The notes below the pieces were generated by a model. That model made no database searches, was not told the DNA's origin, and saw nothing but the letters and a program-made list of their open reading frames with translations. A stretch of 21,483 nt of DNA from CAZYVD01 sp964651045 (GTDB lineage Bacteria > Zhuqueibacterota > QNDG01 > DSAB01): NCBI GenBank assembly GCA_964651045.1, contig CAZYVD010000049.1, positions 1 through 21,483 on the forward strand, in the 5' to 3' direction. Positions 7,490-16,400 of the stretch are shown here, piece after piece (within the stretch, counting starts at the first letter, position 1; each line of letters begins with the position of its first letter). The translations under genes were made by a program, and so were the position numbers.

Positions 7490-9433
7490 TTATTCTTTCT
7501 TAATAGTAATATAGAACCTGCTCCCCTTTCCAGGCTCTGATTCAACCCATACCTTTCCCCCATTCTGTTCAACGATTCTCTTGACGATGGAAAGACCGAT
7601 CCCTGTACTCTCCTGCGTATCTCTGGATTCGAGAGTCTGAAAAACCTTGAATATTTTTTCATGGTACCTCTTCTCGATTCCCGGCCCGTTATCTGCAAAG
7701 ACAAACTGCCAGTAGCCATTTTTTTCAGTGCATCGGATCTCAAGCTCCCCATTTTCCTTATCGTTGAATTTCACAGCATTTGAAATAAGATTCTGGAACA
7801 GTTGATAAATCTTAACCCTCTCCGCATGGATTGTCGGCAATTTACACTTTATCTTAATATTAAAGTCATCAGGAATCGATATGGAAGAAATGACCTCATC
7901 AACAATCTTGTTGCAGTCAACCATATCCGCCTTTCTCATTTTTCTGGATGCCTTTGAATACTCAAAGATAGCAGTGATGAGATTATTCATCCTTCTAACT
8001 CTCTGCTGCAGCAGTCTCAATTTCTCACGTCCATCCTCATCTAGTACTTTTCGATAATCACGAGAAATCCACTCTGCAAGCTGATTTATTGCCCGAAGCG
8101 GAGACTTTAGATCGTGTGATGCAACATATGCAAACTCCTTCAACTGTTCCTCCAGCATCCTGCGTGCCGTAACGTCTCGAATCACACTTATCCATGCAGC
8201 ACGTCCCTGATAGTATATTTCATCAGAATGTATATCCACATACAGCCTTCTGCCATCCTTTGTCATATGTGAGTATGAAAATGAATAATCGATGTTTCTA
8301 ACATCTATACTCCTCTTAACCCTCTCGATCTCCTCTGGTGGATGAAGGTCAAATGGGGTCATCTTGCGAAGCTCTTCTAGGGAATATCCATATATACGCT
8401 GTACGGCTCTGTTGCAGTCCAGAAATCTATAACTCTTCTTATCAAATATCACAACCGGATCTGCAATAGCATTAAACAGAGTACGATATTTTTTCTCGCT
8501 CTTTTTAAGTGCCTCCTCTTTTCTCTTTCGAAAATCGATTTCTGTTTTCAGCTGTTTATATAGAGATGCATTTCGAATAGCAGTGCCAATCTGTGTGCTC
8601 AATGTTTCCATGGCCTCAACATCTGCCTTGCTAAAATCGTTCAACTTATCGCTCTGAATGTCGAGAACACCTATGACTCTGCCCTGGCTGAAGATGGGAA
8701 TGGCAAGTTCCGACTTTGTCTCCTCGTCTGACAATCTAATATAATAGTGATTTTTACTTACATCACCACTAATCTGTGTCTTACCTGTTACTGCAGCCTG
8801 TCCAATCATTCCCTCTCCTAACTTGACAGTCAAATCTTTCGGGAATATATCACAATATCCTCCAACAATCGACTGTAGTTTTAACCTTTTCTTCTTCTCA
8901 TCACAGATTAGCAGCATTACACCATAATAGTCAAATGAATCGCGCACTGCCCTGACGATCTCTGCGAGCAGAGACTCCAGGTCAAGTTCGCCGCTTATCC
9001 TCTGGCCAACTCTGTAAATCAAATCTGCCTGAGCAGCCCTTCGAATTGCCTCCTGCTGCAAACGTTTTTGCATTGTTATGTCTGTAAATACAGCAAGGCT
9101 TCCAGCAAATTCTTTCCCCTCATATCGCGGGCTTCCGCTTACAAGAACAGGAACTCTTGTTCCATCTCTTCTCAATAGTTCAACTTCGTATCTGCTGGAT
9201 TTTCCATCCTTTCTCAATCTGTCTGCTTTTTCTATTATTCTATGTTGATCTGGAGGACATGTAATTCTCCAATCCTGGCCGACAAGCTCTTCAAACTCAT
9301 AACCCAATAGGTCCAATGTGGCAGGATTAACAAAAATAATAACTCCATCTGCATCCTGAACCACAACACCTTCGGTCATATTGTTTATGATACTCTCAAA
9401 AAATCTCTCTAATTTTTTTACTTTCTTTCTCAT
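7490..9433 (-). CDS. Sensor histidine kinase, PAS-GAF-PAS-HisKA-HATPase
   Basis: A 647-residue protein when started at ATG 9433; a TTG at 9448 would add five residues but has no ribosome site, while GGGGAG lies just before the ATG. There are no membrane segments. Domains: PAS (11-120, ending FTDITMQKR), GAF (about 150-290), PAS (313-425), HisKA with His440 in VASHDLKSPLR, HATPase_c with NLISNAVKFN (548-557), DNGPGI (581-586) and STGIGLS (609-615). The kinase core closely resembles that of the propeller kinase encoded just upstream (shared NLISNAVK, FQTLESRD and long collinear stretches), so the cores are probably duplicates. HisKA of the 'SHDLxxPLR' type is known from phytochrome-like kinases that use Rcp1-type single-domain regulators, and such a regulator is encoded two genes upstream. 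PAS/GAF ligands are not evident. Confidence 0.92.
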   Translation of the reverse strand: MRKKVKKLERFFESIINNMTEGVVVQDADGVIIFVNPATLDLLGYEFEELVGQDWRITCPPDQHRIIEKADRLRKDGKSSRYEVELLRRDGTRVPVLVSGSPRYEGKEFAGSLAVFTDITMQKRLQQEAIRRAAQADLIYRVGQRISGELDLESLLAEIVRAVRDSFDYYGVMLLICDEKKKRLKLQSIVGGYCDIFPKDLTVKLGEGMIGQAAVTGKTQISGDVSKNHYYIRLSDEETKSELAIPIFSQGRVIGVLDIQSDKLNDFSKADVEAMETLSTQIGTAIRNASLYKQLKTEIDFRKRKEEALKKSEKKYRTLFNAIADPVVIFDKKSYRFLDCNRAVQRIYGYSLEELRKMTPFDLHPPEEIERVKRSIDVRNIDYSFSYSHMTKDGRRLYVDIHSDEIYYQGRAAWISVIRDVTARRMLEEQLKEFAYVASHDLKSPLRAINQLAEWISRDYRKVLDEDGREKLRLLQQRVRRMNNLITAIFEYSKASRKMRKADMVDCNKIVDEVISSISIPDDFNIKIKCKLPTIHAERVKIYQLFQNLISNAVKFNDKENGELEIRCTEKNGYWQFVFADNGPGIEKRYHEKIFKVFQTLESRDTQESTGIGLSIVKRIVEQNGGKVWVESEPGKGSRFYITIKKE

Positions 9434-9453
9434 CTCTCCCCATCTCAAAACAT

Positions 9454-12400
9454 CTATTTAACTCTTACCTTCTTAATCGAGAAGTAGAATGTACTGCCCT
9501 TGCCAATCTCAGATTCGACCCATATTCTGCCGCCATACTGCTCAATAATCTTCTTGACAACAGAAAGACCAACACCTGTGCTCTCTTTCCTGTCTCTGGA
9601 CTCCAATGTCTGAAATATCTTGAATATTCTATCATAATATTTTTCATCTATACCAGGACCATTGTCTGATACACTGAACTTCCAGTAACCATTATCCTCC
9701 ATGCATCCTATCCTGATTTTCCCTCTTTTCTTATTGTTGTATTTTACTGCATTGCTTATCAAATTTAAGAATATCTGCTGAATCTTTACAGGCTCAGCAT
9801 AAACGGTAGGAAGCCTGTTCTCAATTCTGATATTGATGTTATCCGGCGGCGAGATACTATCTATCACCTCCTCTACTATTCTCTGACAGTCAACATCCCT
9901 CTTCTCCTCCCTCTCGCGGCCTGCCCTCGAATATTGAAGCACGCCATTTATTAAATTCTCCATCCTCTTGACCCTGCTTAAAAGCAGATCTATCTGTTCT
10001 CTGCCCTCATCATCGAGCCTGTTGCCGTAATCCTGCGAAATCCATGTGGCAAGCTGGCTTATGCCTCGAAGTGGAGCCTTCAAATCATGCGAAACTATGT
10101 AGGCAAAATCTTTCAGTTCATTATTAACAGACTCCAGCTCCCTGGTGCGCTCTCTGACCTTCTCTTCGAGCTCTCTGTTCCTCCTTTTTATTCCAAGGGC
10201 TCTTGCCTCGTAAATCCCTAAAATCAATAAAATAAAAATAGCAAAACTCAAAATCCTAAACCACAACCTCTGCCAGAAGGGTGGAATTATCACTATCTCA
10301 ACCTCTGTTCCCTTCTCATTCCAAATTCCATCATTGTTTGATGCCTTTACTTTAAACTTGTATCTTCCTGGTCTAAGATTCGAATAGGAAGCATACCTCT
10401 TCGATGCGGTTGTATAAACCCACTCCTTATCGACACCTTCCATCATATAGGCATAGCTGTTCTTTCCCGGAAAAACATAGTGCAGTGCTGCAAACTCGAA
10501 GGAGACCATGTTGTCTTTATGAGAAAGCACTATTTTATCACATACTGTGATCGATTTTTCCAGTGGTGATCTCAATCCATTATCCTGCCCAATAGGTACT
10601 ACTCTATTGAAAATCTTGAAATTTGTTATTACAACCTGAGGTGGATAAGGATTATCCTTAATCGTCTCTGGATAGAAACTATTAAAACCTGAAATTCCTC
10701 CAAAGAACATCTCCCCATCTGGACTCATGTAGCGTGCCCCACCGTTGAATTCATTATCCTGGAGCCCATCATTTATATCATAATTTCTGAAAGTTTCTGT
10801 TTCAGGATCAAATCGTGAAAGACCATTATTTGTGCTTATCCAGAGCCTGCCTTTACGATCTTCTAAAATTCCATACACAGCACTTCCTGCCAATCCTTCA
10901 GGTTCTGAATAGTTTGAAAACATCTCTGTCTTAGGATCAAATTTTATTATTCCCGATCCATTAGAGCCTATCCATAATATTCCATCTTCATCTTCGTAAA
11001 GTGTCACACAATAATCATTGCTAATGCTGTTGGGATTGTCGGGATCGAAATTGTAGTGATAAAAACTGCCATTCTCTGGATCAAATCTGTTGAGTCCCCC
11101 CCCAAATGTAGCGATCCATAAAATACCAGAACGGCTCTTCACAATCGACCAGACTCTATCATTACTCAAACTGCTTGGATCATCAGGATCATACCTATAG
11201 CGAGTAAATTTTCCACTCTCTGTATCAAACCTGTTAAGCCCGCCGCCGTCAGTACCTATCCAGAGAACTCCCCTGTGATCTTCACAAATAACTCTTACCC
11301 TGTCATCACTCAAACTGCTCGGGTCATTCGGAGAGTTTTTATAGCAGGTAAATTTTCCGCTCTCTGGGTCGAACCTGTTCACTCCACCACCATATGTTCC
11401 GAGCCAATAAGAACCTGACGAATCCTTGAGTATTGAAAAGACCCTGTCGTTGCTCAGACTCGTTGGGTCGTTAGGATCATGCCGATAATGGGTAAACCTT
11501 TTAGCCTTTCTGTCATATATGTTCAGTCCTCCTCCATCCGTACCTATCCATATAATACCGGGACGCTCTTCATAGAACGATCTGGCAAACATGTGGCTGA
11601 GACTGTTGGGGTTTTTGGGATCATGCGTGATGTGGACAAACGGTTTGGGTTCTCTGATAAATTTGCACAGGGCACCGCCGTAAGTACCGACCCATATAAC
11701 TCCAGATCTGTCTTCATATAAAGAATAAATTCTATTACTGCTGAGGCTGTAAGGGTCTGTAGAGTCGTTTTTATAACAAACAAAACCTTTGCCATTTCTT
11801 TCCAGTCTATTCAGGCCCCCCTCATTTGTTCCAATCCATATAGTGCCCAAATGGTCTTGATACACAACATGAATCCAATCATCACTCAAAGATCTTGAAT
11901 CCTCAGGATCATGAAAGTACCTGATAAACTTCCCAGTTGCCGGATAATAAAGATTGAGTCCCTTATCTGTTCCTATCCAGAGCCTGCCAGATGAATCCTC
12001 ACAGATCGAATTGATGTTGTTGCTGCTGAGACTATTAGGGTCGTTTGGATCATGGAAAAACCTTACCCATCTCTCCTCTTCTGGATCGAATCTGTTTAAT
12101 CCATTGTCAGTCCCTATCCATAGAACATTGGAGTGATCTTCAATGATGGCATGTATACGGTTATCGCTCAGACTCTGTGAATTTTCAGGGTCATGCCTGT
12201 ACCTCTTGAACGATTCATCCTCTCTGTTGAATCTGTTTAATCCATTGTCAGTACCTATCCATAGACGCCCTGACCTATCCTCAAAAATCGTGAATACCCT
12301 ATTGCTGCTTATGGAGTTTGGCTTTTCAGGATCGTGAAAATAGTGAGTAAATGTCTCTTTCTCTCTGTTGAATCTATTCAGTCCATTGTCTGTACCGATC

Positions 12401-12735
12401 CACAGATTGCCCGTTCGATCCTCATATACAGTATATACCCAGTTGTTACTCAGGCTCCTGGGATCCTTAGCATCAGGAGTATAGACAATAAAATCATATC
12501 CGTCGTATCTATTGATTCCAGATTCTGTACCTATCCAAATGAATCCTCTGCTGTCCTGATATATGCAGTGAATGCTTGCCTGTGAAAGACCCTTTCTGCT
12601 TCCAATTTTTTCAAATTTGATTGATTGTGTCTGAGAATAAAGTAGAGAGGGAAGAAGCACAGATAAATAGATTGTGAAAAAGAGCATCCTGACAAATCGT
12701 TTAAAAGGGTTAAGCATTATGTGATTTACAATCAT
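9454..12735 (-). CDS. Periplasmic two-component propeller sensor histidine kinase (Reg_prop x14, Y_Y_Y, TM, HisKA, HATPase)
   Basis: This 1093-residue protein starts with a signal sequence (hydrophobic 17-33). Thirteen Reg_prop blades with the 'EDxxGxLWIGTxxGLNRFD' pattern follow (first Trp at 67, last at 632), with a degenerate fourteenth around 670-690, implying two seven-blade propellers. A Y_Y_Y domain (about 757-818), a membrane helix (824-843), a coiled coil (850-875), HisKA with His883 in VSHDLKAPLR, and HATPase_c follow (NLISNAVKYN 991-1000, DNGPGI 1024-1029, STGVGLS 1052-1058). In known relatives (Bacteroides HTCS sensors) the periplasmic part binds carbohydrate breakdown products. 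Unlike HTCS proteins, this one lacks a receiver and AraC domain, so phosphate must go to a separate regulator, probably the CheY-like protein encoded 40 nt upstream. GAGAGGG lies 7 nt before the ATG. No polysaccharide-use genes are nearby, so the ligand is unknown. Confidence 0.94.
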   Translation of the reverse strand: MIVNHIMLNPFKRFVRMLFFTIYLSVLLPSLLYSQTQSIKFEKIGSRKGLSQASIHCIYQDSRGFIWIGTESGINRYDGYDFIVYTPDAKDPRSLSNNWVYTVYEDRTGNLWIGTDNGLNRFNREKETFTHYFHDPEKPNSISSNRVFTIFEDRSGRLWIGTDNGLNRFNREDESFKRYRHDPENSQSLSDNRIHAIIEDHSNVLWIGTDNGLNRFDPEEERWVRFFHDPNDPNSLSSNNINSICEDSSGRLWIGTDKGLNLYYPATGKFIRYFHDPEDSRSLSDDWIHVVYQDHLGTIWIGTNEGGLNRLERNGKGFVCYKNDSTDPYSLSSNRIYSLYEDRSGVIWVGTYGGALCKFIREPKPFVHITHDPKNPNSLSHMFARSFYEERPGIIWIGTDGGGLNIYDRKAKRFTHYRHDPNDPTSLSNDRVFSILKDSSGSYWLGTYGGGVNRFDPESGKFTCYKNSPNDPSSLSDDRVRVICEDHRGVLWIGTDGGGLNRFDTESGKFTRYRYDPDDPSSLSNDRVWSIVKSRSGILWIATFGGGLNRFDPENGSFYHYNFDPDNPNSISNDYCVTLYEDEDGILWIGSNGSGIIKFDPKTEMFSNYSEPEGLAGSAVYGILEDRKGRLWISTNNGLSRFDPETETFRNYDINDGLQDNEFNGGARYMSPDGEMFFGGISGFNSFYPETIKDNPYPPQVVITNFKIFNRVVPIGQDNGLRSPLEKSITVCDKIVLSHKDNMVSFEFAALHYVFPGKNSYAYMMEGVDKEWVYTTASKRYASYSNLRPGRYKFKVKASNNDGIWNEKGTEVEIVIIPPFWQRLWFRILSFAIFILLILGIYEARALGIKRRNRELEEKVRERTRELESVNNELKDFAYIVSHDLKAPLRGISQLATWISQDYGNRLDDEGREQIDLLLSRVKRMENLINGVLQYSRAGREREEKRDVDCQRIVEEVIDSISPPDNINIRIENRLPTVYAEPVKIQQIFLNLISNAVKYNNKKRGKIRIGCMEDNGYWKFSVSDNGPGIDEKYYDRIFKIFQTLESRDRKESTGVGLSVVKKIIEQYGGRIWVESEIGKGSTFYFSIKKVRVK
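10666..12567 (-). repeat. Tandem propeller-blade repeats, about 141-144 bp each
   Basis: The coding DNA of the sensor domain is a tandem array of blade units. The conserved Trp residues fall at 112, 159, 206, 253 and 300 (exactly 47 codons apart) and then at 348, 396, 444, 492, 540 and 588 (exactly 48 apart). The extra residue comes mainly from a 'GGG' instead of a 'NG' turn. Blades are joined by a conserved DPxDPxSLS linker. Confidence 0.85.
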
Positions 12736-12775
12736 TGTAAAACCCTCTCAATAATTTTTCTATTAATTAATTTAT

Positions 12776-13195
12776 TTATTTATCATCCGGTAATAGGCTC
12801 AGAGTCCAGTAGAGATCGATTGTTCTTACAACCTCTACAAACTCCATGTAGTTTACCGGTTTTAGCATATATCCAGAAACTCCAAGATTAAAACTCTCGA
12901 TCCTGTCCTGATCCTCCTCAGATGTTGTCAGCACTACAACGGGTATACGATCCAAGAGCTTTTCCTTTCTAGCCTCTTTTAAAAATTCTATTCCATTCAT
13001 CTTCGGCATGTTCAAATCTAAAAGAACAAGACAGGGCAGCTCATCCTTAGTGTTCCTGAGATATTCGAGTGCCTCTACTCCATTCTCTACAATATGAAGC
13101 TCGTTTGAAATCTTAAGATCCTTGAAGGCACGCTTGACAGTCATTGCATCAACCTTATCATCTTCTACTAAAAGTATGTGTTTATTTGACCGCAT
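12776..13195 (-). CDS. Single-domain response regulator (CheY/Rcp1-like)
   Basis: A 139-residue protein made of one receiver and nothing else. Acidic pocket EDD (11-13), phospho-acceptor Asp60 in LLDLNMPKMNG, switch Thr90/Thr91, and Lys112 in LKPVN. The 'DLNMPKMNG' motif and the tail after the last helix resemble the Rcp1 group, known partners of phytochrome-type kinases. It has no DNA-binding or enzymatic domain, so output must come from protein contact or from passing phosphate on. It is the first gene of the signalling operon, 40 nt before the propeller kinase, whose HisKA type suits it. AAGGAG 6 nt before the ATG is the best ribosome site in the window, which suggests the regulator is made in excess over the kinases. 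The only other separate receivers here are fused to kinases. Confidence 0.93.
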   Translation of the reverse strand: MRSNKHILLVEDDKVDAMTVKRAFKDLKISNELHIVENGVEALEYLRNTKDELPCLVLLDLNMPKMNGIEFLKEARKEKLLDRIPVVVLTTSEEDQDRIESFNLGVSGYMLKPVNYMEFVEVVRTIDLYWTLSLLPDDK

Positions 13196-13201
13196 CGAAA
13201 T

Positions 13202-13207
13202 CTCCTT
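13202..13207 (-). promoter_or_regulatory. Strong ribosome binding site of the response regulator
   Basis: AAGGAG with a 6-nt spacer to the ATG at 13195. It is clearly stronger than the sites of the kinases downstream. Confidence 0.7.
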
Positions 13208-13266
13208 TCTACGCTTATCATATATTCAGGATAGAAAATCATTAACTATTGAAACACTAATTGCTC

Positions 13267-13290
13267 AAAGTGTCGATATTTTGACACTTT
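13267..13290. repeat. Perfect inverted repeat, possible operator
   Basis: AAAGTGTC (13267-13274), an 8-nt spacer, GACACTTT (13283-13290). The arms match perfectly. It lies 72 bp upstream of the response-regulator start. No T-run follows on either strand, so an operator for a dimeric regulator is more likely than a terminator. No regulator for it is encoded in the window. Confidence 0.55.
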
Positions 13291-13496
13291 AAGTAAATAT
13301 AAAAGAACATTTTAACATACCTGCAAAATCTTTGCCAATCGTTAAAATAAAAAAGGTTCTGGCGATAAAGTTCTGTTATTACTATTTGAAATTAAAGGGA
13401 GGATAAGTATTAATATTTTGAAAGGATCGATCTATTTTCTTATTCGCAAGCTGATAAACTCCGGCTCTACCTGAGGGTAATATATTTAGGAAGTTC

Positions 13497-16400
13497 TCAT
13501 TCTTCTGTATATGTTATGGAAGACATCTCCTTAAGGCACTCTGGACAAAGACCATGACTGAATTCAACCTCAGAGTGATCCCGAATGTACTCCTCCACCT
13601 GTTTCCAGTAGCCCTTATCATCTCTTATCTTCTTACACCTTGCACAAATTGGAAGCATGCCCTTTAGAGTCTTTACATTTGCAAGAAGTTCTTTCAGCTC
13701 TCTGATCAACAGCTCCCGTTCCTTCTCAATCTTCTTTCTCTCTGCTATCTCTTCTCTCAACTCTTGATTTGACTTATGAAGTTCCTCTGTACGCTCCTTT
13801 ACTCTCTGCTCAAGCATATCGTGAGCCTCTTTCAGCAATCTTTCCGTTTCCTTCTGTTTTGTGATGTCCCTGCTGATCCCCACTATACCTATTATATCTC
13901 CCTTTGAATTTCTCAGAGGAACCTTGGTTGTTGAGGAAATCCACTTTACATTTCCTTTTGAATCGGGCTGAACCTCTTCCTTATTAATCAGTGGTTTGCC
14001 GCTCTTTATTATCTGCTGCTCTTCTTTATAAAACTTCCTTGCAGTCTCCTCAGGGTAGTAATCAAAATCACTGGTACCGAGGGCCTGCTCCGGGCTGCTT
14101 AATCCCAACCATTCTGCCTGTGCCTTGTTTATTCTCACAAACCTGCTCTTTTTATCTTTATAGTAGATGAAATCCGGAATATTATCTATAAGTGTCCTTA
14201 ACAGATTGCGCTCCTGGACAACCATTCTCTCACTCTTTTTCCTTCTCTCCACCTGGAGGTTTAATTTCTTATTTATTTCCTCAAGCTGGCGTGCCCTTTC
14301 CCTTATAGTCTTAACCCTGACCTGAAATATCACAAAGCCTGTTACGGCAACAAACAGTACCGCAAGCACCTTAAACCACCAGGTCTGCCAGAATTCCGGA
14401 GGAACTATTACTTTAATAGAAATCCCCTGCTCATTCCATACTCCGTCATTATTTGAAGCCTTTACTCTGAATGTATAAACATTTGGAGGGAGGTTTGCAT
14501 AGGTTACAAGATGGTTGTTCCCAATATAATTCCAATCTTTGTCTATCGGTTCCATCATACATGCATACTCATTTTTGTCAGGGGCAACGAAGTGCAGGGC
14601 AGCAAATTCAAATGAAAATACACTCGCCTTGTGTGGCAATTTTATTACCCTGGTCTCAGTAATAGATCTGTTCAATATCTTGCCGCCATACTCCCACTCT
14701 CCAATAGGAACAGATTTATTAAATATTTTAAAATCAGTAATTACAATGGAAGGCATGAAGGGATTATCAATGATGTCTTCAGGATAGAATGAGCTGAAAC
14801 CACCTATACCTCCAAAAAACATCTCTCCTTTCCCGCTTTGAAAATATGCACCAGCATTGAACTCATTGCTCTGAAGTCCATCAGAAACATCATAATTCTT
14901 GAATCTTTTGTTTACAGGATCGAATCTCGACAACCCATTATTTGTGCTTAACCAGAGATTTTTATTTTTATCCTCAAGAATTCCATATATAACATCGTTT
15001 GGCAGTCCGTCCTCTACCGTATAATGAGTGAACTGGCCACTTGAGATATCGAGAGAGCAAAGTCCATTCATTGTTCCATACCATAAAACATAATTTGAAT
15101 CATATACCGATTCATATATAGACAACACCTTATCATCTATCAAATTATTGTTTTTGTAGTGCTTATATCTTTTAAAAGTCCCGCTGCTTCTATCGAACCT
15201 GTTCAAACCTCCCCCCCATGTTCCTATCCAGAGCCTTCCGAGATGATCTTCACACATCGAATAGATAATATCTGAGCTGATTGTCGTAGAATCATTAGGA
15301 TCGTTTTTGTAGGAGATAAAGATCTTCTTATCGGGATCGAACCTGTTAAGACCTCCATTACGGGTACCAATCCAAATAAAGCCCGAACGATCTCTGAGTA
15401 TAACATAAACACAATCGCTACTCAGACTGTTTGGATTATTCTCATCGTGTCTGTAGTGGATAAACCGATCCCTTTCTCTGTCATAACGGTTCAGGCCACC
15501 CCTTTCTGTGCCAAACCAGAGATCTCCATTCCTATCCTCACATATTGTAAATACATTATCATCGCTTATGCTGAACGGATCCCTTGGATCGTGTCTGTAC
15601 CTTTTGAACCTTTTTGTTTTAGGATCAAAACGGTTCAGCCCTCTAAAAGTGCCTATCCATACATATCCCATCCTGTCTTCATATATCGACCAGACAAGAT
15701 TATAGCTCAAACTATGAGAATCGTTCGGCTTGTTTCTATATGTTTGAAACCGCTTCAATGATCTATCCATCCTTGTGAGCCCATTTCTGGTTCCTACCCA
15801 CATTCCACCCGACCTATCGCTGTATAGAGATCGTATCTCATCGTTGCTTATGCTGTTTATGTTTTTAGGATTGCTCTTGTAGTAGATGAAGCTATTCTTT
15901 TTTATATCGAGCCTATTTAGACCGCAGTCTGCAGTACCAATCCATATCACATTCGATGAGTTAAAAGACGAGTAGATCAGAGTGATTCGATCGCTGCTCG
16001 GGCCTCTTCCGTCTTCTCTTCTTCTATAGTGGGTAACGACTCTACCATTTTTCATTCTGTCCAGGCCATTATCTGTTCCTATCCAGAGACTCCCCAGACC
16101 ATCTATACACAATGATGTTATTCTGTTGCTGCATATGGAAGCGGGATCTTTGCTGCTGTGTAGATATCTTCTATTGTTCTTAGTCTCAGGGTCGTAACAA
16201 TTGAGCCCGTTTGTCGTACCAATCCATATCATTCCAGAATCGTCCTCACATATAGATGTGATATAGTCGCTTTTTAGAGAGTTGCCGCTATCACCGCCAC
16301 TCATAGGCTTAATGAACCTGTCTCTTTCTGTGTCATATATGTTCAATCCAAGATCTGTACCGATCCATATTCTTCCTTTAGAATCCTGGTATATTGTAGT

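Larger units (their letters stand above)
13196..13496. other. 301-bp intergenic region between propeller receptor and signalling operon
   Basis: No gene is seen. It separates the kinase-less propeller receptor from the response-regulator operon and probably holds that operon's promoter. A TATGAT (minus strand, 13217-13222) is a possible -10 but lacks a good -35. An inverted repeat lies at 13267-13290. On the minus strand CAGAAC occurs twice, 8 nt apart, just before a T-rich run (around 13340-13375), but no stem precedes the T-run, so I do not call a terminator. Confidence 0.6.

Noticed and set aside
9465..9647. Short minus-strand open frame inside the propeller kinase C-terminus, and a similar one at 7471-7752
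   Set aside because: Both lie in alternate frames of the conserved ATPase domains and have no independent ribosome site or recognisable protein.
9454..12735. Full Bacteroides-type HTCS hybrid regulator
   Set aside because: The receiver and AraC domains that define HTCS proteins are absent; the protein ends with the ATPase domain.
13335..13375. T-rich run on the minus strand after the propeller receptor, as a possible terminator
   Set aside because: The preceding repeat (CAGAAC twice) is direct, not inverted, so no stem forms.
13391..13477. Plus-strand small ORF (TTG at 13418, 18 codons) after the ribosome-like GGGAGG at 13397-13402
   Set aside because: The spacer to TTG is 15 nt, the closer in-frame ATT is a very rare start, and the peptide has no recognisable feature.
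13445..13485. Plus-strand segment GCAAGC...CTCCGG...CCTGAGG resembling part of a c-di-GMP (GEMM) riboswitch
   Set aside because: The spacing and remaining conserved bases do not fit, and no plus-strand gene lies downstream.
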